Virus record (IMG/VR): IMGVR_UViG_3300034101_001526
Coordinates: 1 to 38,047 of that record
Length of the DNA: 38,047 nt
Source of the DNA: a virus
Direction: 5' to 3' (one strand)
The position numbers were made by a program, and so were the translations under genes. The notes below the pieces were generated by a model. It was not told the origin of the DNA. It saw nothing but the letters and a program-made list of their open reading frames with translations, and searched no databases. This document shows, piece after piece, positions 22,174-29,659 of this stretch (the first letter of the stretch is position 1; each line of letters starts with the position of its first letter).

Positions 22174-23838
22174 ATGAGTACAATTCAATCATTATTAGAA
22201 TCAGCTAATCCTTGGAAATCTCTTCAAAGTGATGCAGCTAAATTATCTTCTAAATGGTCTAAGACAGGCTTATTAGAAGGTTTAGCAGAGGTAGAATCAA
22301 ATAATATGTCAATATTATTAGAAAACCAAGCTAAACAATTAGTAATGGAGCAATCAGATACAGGTGCTGGTTCGTCAGCTGGTACATTCACACCAGGTCA
22401 ATCAGAAAACTGGGCAGGTATTGCTTTACCATTAGTAAGAAAAATCTTTGCTCAAATCGCAGCAAAAGAATTCGTTTCAGTTCAACCAATGAATATGCCT
22501 TCAGGTCTAGTGTTCTTCTTAGATTTCCAATATGGAACAGCTAAAGATCCATTCTCAGTAGGTGGTTCATTATATGGTGACAGAAACGCAACAGGTCAGT
22601 TCCCATTCGCTACACCAGCTCCAGTAGGTGGTTTATATGGAACAGGTCGTTTCACTTATTCAACTAACCAATTCTCAGCTTCAGCTACTGTATTATCAGG
22701 AAGCGCTGTTACAGATGCTACTTTTGCAGATGTAAACTTTAGCGCTGCTTACTCAGCTTCAGCTGCTGCAGGTGGTATTAAGAAAATTACTGTTGCTAAC
22801 GCTACATCAACATTACCTAACTTTGATATGGATGCTGTAAGAGGTTTCATTATTTCTTCAGGTTCAATTGTAACTGCTGATAACTTAAATGAGTTCTTCT
22901 CATTCAACTATACAGCTAACACAATTACATTCTTTGTTACAGCTTCTACAGCAGAATTTGCTGCTACAAGTTCATTTGTTGTTGAATATAACAAAATGAC
23001 TTTTGATAATAATAGAGGTGATTTCGAAGATTCATCTTCATACGCTATTCCAAACGCGGCTTCAAACTCAACAATTGTTATCCCAGAAATTAACATCAAG
23101 ATGCAATCACAAGCCATCACAGCTAAAACTAAAAAGTTAAAGGCAGTATGGACACCTGAATTTGCTCAAGATTTAAGTGCTTACCAAAACATTGATGCTG
23201 AAGCAGAAGTAACAAACATCATGAGTGAGTATATTTCAATGGAAATTGATTTAGAAATCTTAGATATGTTAATCGAAGATGCAGCTGCAGGTACAGAATA
23301 TTGGTCAGCAGAAAACAACCAAGTAATTAACGCTACTAACACTGCGTTTGTGAATGCTACTTCAGGATTCTACAATACACAAGGTCAGTGGTTCCAAACT
23401 TTAGGTACTAAAGTACAAAAATTAAGCAACAAAATTCACCAATTAACTTTAAGAGGTGGTGCTAACTTCATCGTTACATCTCCAACTGTAGCTACAATCT
23501 TAGAAGCAATTCCAGGATTCGCTGCTAACTCAAATGGTGATGCTGCTCAAATGGAATACGCTTTCGGTGTACAAAAAGCAGGTTCATTAAATGGTAGATA
23601 TACAATCTACAAAAACCCTTACATGACTCAAAACATCATGTTAATGGGTTACAGAGGTTCACAATTCTTAGAAGCTGGTGCTGTATTTGCTCCATACATT
23701 CCATTAATCATGACTCCTCTAGTTTATGATCCAGATACATTCACACCAAGAAAAGGTCTATTAACAAGATACGCTAAGAAAATGTTAAGACCAGAATTCT
23801 ATGGTAAGATCTATGTAGCTGGTTTAAACACTATCTAA
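22174..23838 (+). CDS. gp23: Major capsid protein (T4 gp23-like)
   Basis: A 554-residue shell protein. Typical gp23-family segments include FAQIAAKEFVSVQPMNMPSG, EYISMEIDLEILDMLIEDA, SPTVATILEAIPGF, MLMGYRGSQFLEAGAVFAPY and RPEFYGKIYVAGLN. A propeptide is predicted: the N-terminal 59 residues contain several (L/V)-x-E sites and end at VME59, close to the E65 site of T4 gp23. After it lies TGAGSSAGTFTPG, shared with the gene at 18767. The gene uses many C-ending codons (AAC, TTC, ATC), as expected for the most abundant protein. The leader is A-rich with no Shine-Dalgarno. A strong terminator follows. Confidence 0.95.
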   Translation: MSTIQSLLESANPWKSLQSDAAKLSSKWSKTGLLEGLAEVESNNMSILLENQAKQLVMEQSDTGAGSSAGTFTPGQSENWAGIALPLVRKIFAQIAAKEFVSVQPMNMPSGLVFFLDFQYGTAKDPFSVGGSLYGDRNATGQFPFATPAPVGGLYGTGRFTYSTNQFSASATVLSGSAVTDATFADVNFSAAYSASAAAGGIKKITVANATSTLPNFDMDAVRGFIISSGSIVTADNLNEFFSFNYTANTITFFVTASTAEFAATSSFVVEYNKMTFDNNRGDFEDSSSYAIPNAASNSTIVIPEINIKMQSQAITAKTKKLKAVWTPEFAQDLSAYQNIDAEAEVTNIMSEYISMEIDLEILDMLIEDAAAGTEYWSAENNQVINATNTAFVNATSGFYNTQGQWFQTLGTKVQKLSNKIHQLTLRGGANFIVTSPTVATILEAIPGFAANSNGDAAQMEYAFGVQKAGSLNGRYTIYKNPYMTQNIMLMGYRGSQFLEAGAVFAPYIPLIMTPLVYDPDTFTPRKGLLTRYAKKMLRPEFYGKIYVAGLNTI

Positions 23839-23862
23839 TCCTAGATTATTAGAATAAAAAGA

Positions 23863-23891
23863 AAGGACATGCCAATGCATGTCCTTCTTTT
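23863..23891 (+). terminator. Rho-independent terminator after capsid gene
   Basis: A 10-bp stem, AAGGACATGC / GCATGTCCTT, with a CAAT loop followed by CTTTT. It lies 24 nt after the capsid stop. Confidence 0.9.
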
Positions 23892-23898
23892 GTCTACA

Positions 23899-23906
23899 TA
23901 TTTATA
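23899..23906 (+). promoter_or_regulatory. Candidate late promoter TATTTATA
   Basis: Exact octamer just beyond the capsid terminator and 17 nt before an ATG at 23924; it would restart transcription for phoH and the neck genes. Confidence 0.5.
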
Positions 23907-23923
23907 GAAAACTAATAAGTTTC

Positions 23924-24133
23924 ATGAGTGGAATTATAATAAAGCCGCTTAATACTAATAATATTATAGATATAATACCTTATATCATTCTTATCTTATC
24001 CGTTTCATTAAACGGTCTAATCAACAAATTTATTAATTTAACTATTACATTATGGCTTCAAATCATCATGATGACGAGATCTTCAAAGAAAAGAAGAAAC
24101 CTAAAAATCCTATCAAGTTTAAAATTCAATTAA
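23924..24133 (+). CDS. Possible small membrane protein overlapping phoH
   Basis: From the ATG at 23924 this reads 69 residues: a short start (MSGIIIKPLNTNN), a hydrophobic stretch (IIDIIPYIILILSVSLNGLI) likely to span the membrane, a second hydrophobic part and a basic C-terminus overlapping the first 82 bases of phoH in another frame. A TATTTATA box is correctly placed upstream. The longer frame from 23879 begins inside the terminator and is rejected. It could be a small membrane effector or holin-like protein, or a non-translated leader of phoH. Confidence 0.45.
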   Translation: MSGIIIKPLNTNNIIDIIPYIILILSVSLNGLINKFINLTITLWLQIIMMTRSSKKRRNLKILSSLKFN

Positions 24134-24768
24134 ATGAAGAACAAAAACTAGCAAAACAAAAAATCTTAGAAAACACAGTAACTTTATTAGCAGGGTCAGC
24201 AGGTTCAGGAAAGACATTATTAGCATGTCAAATAGCATTAGAAAAGCTATTTATGAAAGAAGTTGAAAAAGTAATTATTACACGTCCTACAGTATCTAAA
24301 GAAGAAATTGGTTTCCTACCAGGAGATTTAAGAGAAAAAATGGATCCTTGGGTTCAACCTATTTACCAAAATATGTATTTACTTTATAATAAAGTAGATA
24401 TAGAAAAACATATAGCAGAAGGTAATATAGAAATTGTACCAGTATCATTTATGAGAGGTAGAACATTTGTTAATTCAATTGTTATAGTAGATGAGGCTCA
24501 AAACGTGACACATGAACAAATGGAAATGATTGTCACTCGTATTGGTCTAAACTCTAAAATGATTATATGTGGTGATGATCATCAAGTAGATTTAAAAAAT
24601 AAACGTGATTCAGGATTTAAATTTTTATACACAGCAGCTAAAAAAATTAAACAATTAGAAGCTATTAAATTAACTACTAACCATAGAAATCCAATAGTTG
24701 ATGATTTACTTGATCTTTATACAGATTTCTACGAAACAAGTAGCCCAGCTGTTAAGACAACTAAATAA
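24052..24768 (+). CDS. phoH: PhoH-family ATPase
   Basis: A 238-residue P-loop protein with LLAGSAGSGKTLLACQ (Walker A, residues 48-55), TRPTVSKEEIGFLPGDLREK, IVDEAQNVTHEQ (Walker B) and GDDHQVDL followed by TNHRNP. These are the family-defining PhoH motifs. PhoH genes are widespread in marine phages and often used as markers; the biochemical role in infection is unsettled, with RNA-related functions suggested for bacterial relatives. It lies unusually between the capsid gene and the neck genes. Confidence 0.94.
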   Translation: MASNHHDDEIFKEKKKPKNPIKFKIQLNEEQKLAKQKILENTVTLLAGSAGSGKTLLACQIALEKLFMKEVEKVIITRPTVSKEEIGFLPGDLREKMDPWVQPIYQNMYLLYNKVDIEKHIAEGNIEIVPVSFMRGRTFVNSIVIVDEAQNVTHEQMEMIVTRIGLNSKMIICGDDHQVDLKNKRDSGFKFLYTAAKKIKQLEAIKLTTNHRNPIVDDLLDLYTDFYETSSPAVKTTK

Positions 24769-24773
24769 TTGAA

Positions 24774-24781
24774 TATTTATA
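24774..24781 (+). promoter_or_regulatory. Candidate late promoter TATTTATA
   Basis: Exact octamer 5 nt after the phoH stop codon and 13 nt before the ATG at 24795. Confidence 0.5.
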
Positions 24782-24794
24782 AATAAAACAAAAT

Positions 24795-26006
24795 ATGAAT
24801 ATTCCTATATGGCCAGGTTCTAGCTCATTTGCAGCAGTATCTGCTTCTTATTACGCCCCAACATCATCAGGTATTCCTCCAACTCCGTTTGGATTTTATG
24901 ATAACCAGGCTGATTTTAAGACAGACGCTGATAAAGTAGCTATGTTTGTTACTCGTAGATTAGGCTATCCAATTATGGCGGTAGAATTACAAGATCTTAA
25001 TATTTATGCTGCTTTTGAAGAAGCAGTAACTACATATGGTAATGAATTATATGCTTTTCTTACAAGAGATAATTATTTATCTTTTGAAGGAGCTCCTAAT
25101 ACTGTAAATGTTAATACTTCATTAATTACTCCTTCATTAGATGGTGTTATTAGATTATCTCAACAATATGGTGCGGAAGCTGGTTCAGGTGGTAATGTTA
25201 CTTGGCATAAAGGTGAATTACAATTACAACCAGGAGTACAAACATATGATTTAAAACAATGGGCTATGTCACAAAGTATATCTGGTGGTATAGAAATTAA
25301 AAATATTTGGTACCAACCGCCTCCAGCTGTATCTCAATTATTTTCTCCTTATTTAGGAACTACAGCAGGTGGATTAGGTGGTGTACCCGCAGCTGGAGCT
25401 TATGGTTTAGGATATGGTTATACTAACTATTTAATGATTCCTACAAGTTTTACAGCGCAAAGTATTCAAGCTATTGAGATGAATAATCAAATTGTTTTAT
25501 CTCAATATACATTTAATATTCATAACAATGTTTTAACTATATTCCCTATACCAGGAACTTCAGATGGTTTATTAGATGGAGACGAATATAGACATTCATT
25601 ATGGTTTGATTATATTAAATTAGAAGAAAGAATAGCAGCTGTATTTGCTTCAGGTTCAACTAAAATAACAAATACATCAAATGTTCCTTATGTTAATCCT
25701 GATTATGATACAATAAATTCTGTAGGCCGAAGTTGGACATTTGAATATACTTTAGCATTAACTAAAGAAATGTTAGGATATGTTAGAGGAAAATATAGTA
25801 CTGTTCCTATCCCTGATCAAGAAGTAACTTTAAATCAACAAGACTTATTAGCTTCAGCTACAGCAACTAAAGACGCTTTAATAACAAGATTAAGAGAGTA
25901 TTTTGATCAAACATCTCGTCAAGCTTTACTTGAAAGACGAGCCGCAGAATCAGAAGCAAGAGTAAAAGAAATTAGTCAAGTACCAATGGTAATATTTATA
26001 GGATAA
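24795..26006 (+). CDS. gp13: Neck / head-completion protein (T4 gp13-like)
   Basis: A 403-residue structural protein. The region near residues 50-100 (MFVTRRLGYPIMAVELQDLN, then AAFEEAVTTYGNELY) is the part I associate with gp13-type neck proteins of marine T4-like phages. A Pro/Gly/Ala-rich insertion follows, then aromatic beta-rich segments and a C-terminal charged helix (RAAESEARVKEISQ). It is longer than T4 gp13 (309). Neck proteins close the filled head at the portal and bind the tail. The next two genes fit gp14 and gp15, supporting this order-based call. Confidence 0.65.
   Translation: MNIPIWPGSSSFAAVSASYYAPTSSGIPPTPFGFYDNQADFKTDADKVAMFVTRRLGYPIMAVELQDLNIYAAFEEAVTTYGNELYAFLTRDNYLSFEGAPNTVNVNTSLITPSLDGVIRLSQQYGAEAGSGGNVTWHKGELQLQPGVQTYDLKQWAMSQSISGGIEIKNIWYQPPPAVSQLFSPYLGTTAGGLGGVPAAGAYGLGYGYTNYLMIPTSFTAQSIQAIEMNNQIVLSQYTFNIHNNVLTIFPIPGTSDGLLDGDEYRHSLWFDYIKLEERIAAVFASGSTKITNTSNVPYVNPDYDTINSVGRSWTFEYTLALTKEMLGYVRGKYSTVPIPDQEVTLNQQDLLASATATKDALITRLREYFDQTSRQALLERRAAESEARVKEISQVPMVIFIG
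25993..26000 (+). promoter_or_regulatory. TATTTATA box within the 3' end of the neck gene
   Basis: Exact octamer encoding part of the final VIFIG residues, 5 nt before the ATG at 26006. Its placement before a start codon matches the series, but because it is coding it may be chance. Confidence 0.3.
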
Positions 26007-26515
26007 TGGCATTATTTGGATCAGCAAGAGATATTTCAATGTTTAGATATGTTAACCGAGAGTTGCTTGGTGACATTATTACTCAACAAATTGGATATTA
26101 TAAATATAATCTAAATCAAACTAGAGTAAACATGTATGGAGAAAATGTTGAAGGTAAATACTACATTGGTCCAGTTTTATTAAACTGTTTACTTGAAAGA
26201 AATGATCAGGCATTCCCTACAAATGATTTTGGTCCTGATTTAACTTGGGGTATTAAAGTAGCATTCTTAAGAGATGATTTAGTAGGTGCTAATGTAGTAC
26301 CTGAAGTAGGTGATATTATAATGTATCAAGAAGGTTACTTTGAAGTAGACAATATAATTTCAAATCAACAATTTGTAGGTAAAGATCCAGATTATCCATA
26401 TAGTGTTAACCCACTAAACCCAGGACTAGGAAACTTTGGTTACAATGTTTCTATAGTATGTGAAGCACATTATGTTCCACAAGATAAAGTAAATATTACA
26501 TTAGCAAGAGGATAA
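26006..26515 (+). CDS. gp14: Neck protein (T4 gp14-like)
   Basis: A 169-residue protein with the arrangement YYKYNLNQTRVNMYGENVEG followed by VLLNCLLERN and a later VGDIIMYQEGYFEVDNI, which resembles gp14-type neck proteins of T4-like marine phages. It is shorter than T4 gp14 (256). It begins in the TAATG overlap with the gp13-like gene and ends 4 nt before the gp15-like gene. The call rests on local motif memory plus gene order. Confidence 0.6.
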   Translation: MALFGSARDISMFRYVNRELLGDIITQQIGYYKYNLNQTRVNMYGENVEGKYYIGPVLLNCLLERNDQAFPTNDFGPDLTWGIKVAFLRDDLVGANVVPEVGDIIMYQEGYFEVDNIISNQQFVGKDPDYPYSVNPLNPGLGNFGYNVSIVCEAHYVPQDKVNITLARG

Positions 26516-26519
26516 GAGC

Positions 26520-27836
26520 ATGGCAGGAAGAACACCCATACCTAAAACACAAAAACAATTAAGTGAAGAGCAAATAAAAGCTACTAGCATTGAATATGGT
26601 AATCCTAATAAAGCTAATCAACCTAATAGAGGTACTCAAACTTCATTTAGAAATGATGATACTAAACCATTTAGTATAGGTATTCAAGATATTGATGAAG
26701 CTATAATGTATTATTTTCAAAATGTTATCAGACCTTTTGTAATACAAAATAACGAAAGATTACCAGTACCTGTTATATATGGTTCTCCTGAAAAATGGAA
26801 AGCTATGCAAAAAGATGGTTACTATAGAGATGTTAATGGAAAAATAATGGCTCCTCTTATTATGTTTAAAAGAGGAAATATAGAAAAAAATAGAGGTATA
26901 ACTAATAAATTAGATGCTAATAATCCAAATAATTATACTGTAACACAAAAACAATACTCACCAGATAATATTTATAGTAATTTTAATGTCTTAACTAATA
27001 GAATACCAACAAAAACATATTATGCTTCAGTAGTACCTGATTATTTAACAGTAAGTTATACTTGTACTATATTTACATATTATGTAGAACAAATAAATAA
27101 AATAATAGAAGCAATAGAATATGCTTCAGATGCTTATTGGGGTAATCCAGAAAGATTTCAATTTCAATCTCGTATTGATTCATTTGATTCAACAACTGAA
27201 TTACAAGATGCTGAAGAAAGATTAGTTAGAAGTACATTTGAAATTAGAGTATATGGTTATATAGTACCTGATGTTTTACAAAAAGATCTTAACTCAATTA
27301 AGAAATTTTCAAGTAAAAGTAAAATTATTATTAATTTAGAAACAACATCTAATTCAAATGACTTTATAAATGGTACAAATACAGATATAGAAGCAGGAGT
27401 ATTTAATCCTAATGCTAATGTTGTTAATACAAATATTAGATTCTTAGATCAAGTATCTTTAGCATCATTTGAAACAGGTCCATCATCAGCCGACGTGACA
27501 GTATATAATTATCTAGCTTTAAATACAGTAGTAAGTGGAAGTAACTTAACTGGTTCATATTCATCAGTTTATCCTGATGGTACAATAGATGGTATATCAA
27601 CTGCTATTATAAATAACTTTAATACATCTTCAGTACCAGTAAGTATAACGGATACAGGAGTTATGAAGTTTAATTTCTATATAAACGGATTATATTTAGA
27701 ACCACAAGCTATAGTTTCTATAATTAATAGTGGATCAAATGTAATATTAACAGTGGACAATCATTTAGCTAATTTCTCAGAACCATTAGACTCAGGAGAT
27801 GAATTAATAGGAAATGGTAAATTTATAGCAGTATAA
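26520..27836 (+). CDS. gp15: Tail completion / sheath stabiliser protein (T4 gp15-like) with extension
   Basis: A 438-residue protein. The core resembles T4 gp15 in order: LPVPVIYGSPEKWKAMQ, then IMAPLIMFKR, YLTVSYTCTIFTYYVEQIN, and ERLVRSTFEIRVYGYIVPD. T4 gp15 (272 residues) forms the hexameric ring at the top of the tail tube and sheath that binds the neck. The N-terminal 60 residues and the C-terminal 160 residues (SDVTVYNYLALNTVVSG, later NGLYLEPQAIV) are additional; the latter is beta-rich and may form a surface domain. Confidence 0.68.
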   Translation: MAGRTPIPKTQKQLSEEQIKATSIEYGNPNKANQPNRGTQTSFRNDDTKPFSIGIQDIDEAIMYYFQNVIRPFVIQNNERLPVPVIYGSPEKWKAMQKDGYYRDVNGKIMAPLIMFKRGNIEKNRGITNKLDANNPNNYTVTQKQYSPDNIYSNFNVLTNRIPTKTYYASVVPDYLTVSYTCTIFTYYVEQINKIIEAIEYASDAYWGNPERFQFQSRIDSFDSTTELQDAEERLVRSTFEIRVYGYIVPDVLQKDLNSIKKFSSKSKIIINLETTSNSNDFINGTNTDIEAGVFNPNANVVNTNIRFLDQVSLASFETGPSSADVTVYNYLALNTVVSGSNLTGSYSSVYPDGTIDGISTAIINNFNTSSVPVSITDTGVMKFNFYINGLYLEPQAIVSIINSGSNVILTVDNHLANFSEPLDSGDELIGNGKFIAV

Positions 27837-27838
27837 TA

Positions 27839-28093
27839 ATGGCAAGAGTACGATTTAAAAATATAAACCCAACAGGCTCATTTAACATAACAGGAAGTTT
27901 AAATGTAGAAGGAACAACTACATTAATACAAACTGATATATCAGGTTCTGCTTTAATAGTTTCTGGCACTATGGAAATAGTACAAGCAATGATAGGAGCT
28001 GAAATTGAAAAAGCAAAATTAACAATACAAAATTTAGGTTCTTTAGGTGATACAGGTTCACTTAATATTATAGACTTAGGTGGATTTTTTTAA
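27839..28093 (+). CDS. Small fibre-associated protein
   Basis: An 84-residue protein starting MARVRFKNINPTGSFNITGS, in the same GSLNVEGTTT style as the downstream fibres, with a central helix (IVQAMIGAEIEKAKLTIQN). It may be a short fibre or a trimerisation/connector subunit. It follows the gp15-like gene by 2 nt. Function inferred from similarity to the fibre shaft composition. Confidence 0.6.
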   Translation: MARVRFKNINPTGSFNITGSLNVEGTTTLIQTDISGSALIVSGTMEIVQAMIGAEIEKAKLTIQNLGSLGDTGSLNIIDLGGFF

Positions 28094-28101
28094 TATTTAT
28101 T
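28094..28101 (+). promoter_or_regulatory. Variant late-promoter box TATTTATT
   Basis: One mismatch to TATTTATA, directly after a stop codon and 18 nt before the ATG at 28120. Confidence 0.35.
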
Positions 28102-28119
28102 ACAAACATAGATTAAGAA

Positions 28120-29613
28120 ATGGCTCAAATAATAAAAAATAGAAGAGGTAGTATAGGAAACGTAAAAGATGTAACTACACAAAATGGTGAAGTTATAGTT
28201 GCGTCTGGTTCAATTGGAGACTTATCAGGTCCTTTTATACTTTATGGTTCTCCAACACCTTCAGATAATGGTCTAGCTGGTGTTTACAAACCTGCTTCTA
28301 AAATTTATCAAGGAGCTAATGTACCAACTATTGCTGTAGGAACATATGGTAATGTTTTAGATGGTACTCCATTTTATTCTTCTGCAAGTAAAGCCTTATA
28401 TATATTAAATGCTGCTGGAAATACTTTAATGGATCTAGCAGGTAACTTAAGTGGTTCTGTATTTCCTTATATCATAGCTTCAGGTTCATTTAGTGGTTCA
28501 TTTCAAGGTAATGGTAGTGGATTAACTGATATTTCTGCTTCAAGTATAGTAGGTTTAAATCTATCACAAATAGCAACAGGATCCGTTACTGCTTCGGTTA
28601 ATGTAGATAATATTAGTTATAGAATTATAAGCTCAAGTGTAGATTTATTTAGTGTATATAATAATGGTTTAGTAGGTATATCAGGTTCATTAATTGTAAT
28701 AAATGGTATAACTGGATCTTTATTAGGTACTGCTTCTTACGCTGACCAAGCAACAAGTTCTTCATATGCTTTGAGTGCTTCTTATGCTTTTAATTCAACA
28801 ACAGCATCTTTTGCGTTAAATGCTTTAACAGCTTCATATGTAGCCTCAGCTTCATATGTTCCTAATTTACAAGAAGTAACAAATCAAGGATCATCTACAA
28901 CAAATGCTCTAACAATGTCTGGGGCTTTTATTAATGGTAATACTATTATAAGTGGTGATTTAGATGTTAATGGTACTATAACTTATATTTCTTCTTCAAC
29001 TTTATTAATTGGAGATAATATTATAGAAATCAACGTTAATAAAGCAGCTGGAAATTCAGGAATGATAGTATATGATACTACAGCTCCTTTCACTGCTTCT
29101 TTATTATGGGATGCGGCGATAGATAGATGGATAGCTGGTCCTTATGGTTCTGAATCAGTAATTATATTAGCTAGTGACACTAGTTCAATGTCAGTAAATT
29201 TTGCTAGAACCGCTTCTTACTCTACAACTTTAGGTGCTAGTTTAACATCCTCAGCAAATGATCAAGTAAGATTATTAGCTAGTGATGGAGGTACATTATC
29301 TACAATTACAGTAAATAATGTTGCTTCATCTTCTTACGCTTTAAGTGCATCATATGCTTTTAATGCTACTACAGCTTCTTTTGCTTTAACTTCTTCATAT
29401 GTAAATCCTTTAATACAAAATTTAATAGTTACTGGTTCAGTGACAGCTACAACCGGATTTTTTGATGGCACAGGAGCAGGAGCAATACAGTTCGCTTATC
29501 TAAATGCTTCAAAACAATTAGCTTATTTAACTCCATCTACCGCAGGAGATTTAATCCAATGGAATGGAATTGCAATGACTGCTTCAAACCTAATTGACGG
29601 AGGTACATTCTAA
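28120..29613 (+). CDS. Tail fibre / structural protein with ASYA repeats
   Basis: A 497-residue Ser/Ala/Thr-rich protein. The start (MAQIIKNRRGSIGNVKDVT) resembles attachment domains of fibre proteins. Two blocks of short repeats (GTASYADQATSSSYALSASY near residues 205-245, and SSSYALSASYAF near 405-425) are typical of repetitive shafts with Ser-Tyr-Ala periodicity. Between them is DVNGTITYISSSTLLIGDNI, another common fibre-shaft form. The C-terminus ends in SNLIDGGTF with no S74 chaperone. Likely part of the baseplate-distal fibre complex with the 1900-residue gene downstream. Confidence 0.75.
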   Translation: MAQIIKNRRGSIGNVKDVTTQNGEVIVASGSIGDLSGPFILYGSPTPSDNGLAGVYKPASKIYQGANVPTIAVGTYGNVLDGTPFYSSASKALYILNAAGNTLMDLAGNLSGSVFPYIIASGSFSGSFQGNGSGLTDISASSIVGLNLSQIATGSVTASVNVDNISYRIISSSVDLFSVYNNGLVGISGSLIVINGITGSLLGTASYADQATSSSYALSASYAFNSTTASFALNALTASYVASASYVPNLQEVTNQGSSTTNALTMSGAFINGNTIISGDLDVNGTITYISSSTLLIGDNIIEINVNKAAGNSGMIVYDTTAPFTASLLWDAAIDRWIAGPYGSESVIILASDTSSMSVNFARTASYSTTLGASLTSSANDQVRLLASDGGTLSTITVNNVASSSYALSASYAFNATTASFALTSSYVNPLIQNLIVTGSVTATTGFFDGTGAGAIQFAYLNASKQLAYLTPSTAGDLIQWNGIAMTASNLIDGGTF

Positions 29614-29616
29614 GTA

Positions 29617-29640
29617 TATTTATATAGGACCTATATAGGT
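29617..29640 (+). promoter_or_regulatory. TATTTATA box overlapping palindromes
   Basis: TATTTATA (29617-29624) is followed by two overlapping palindromes: TATATAGG-A-CCTATATA (29621-29637) and ACCTATATAGGT (29629-29640). The ATG of the giant fibre is at 29660, so this leader is longer than usual. The palindromes could be an operator for a dimeric repressor; no repressor gene is identified. Confidence 0.4.
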
Positions 29641-29659
29641 ATCTTTATAAATCATACAT

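Noticed and set aside
23879-23923. Upstream ATG extension of the small membrane ORF.
   Set aside because: This ATG lies inside the 3' arm of the capsid terminator and upstream of the TATTTATA box; the ATG at 23924 fits better.
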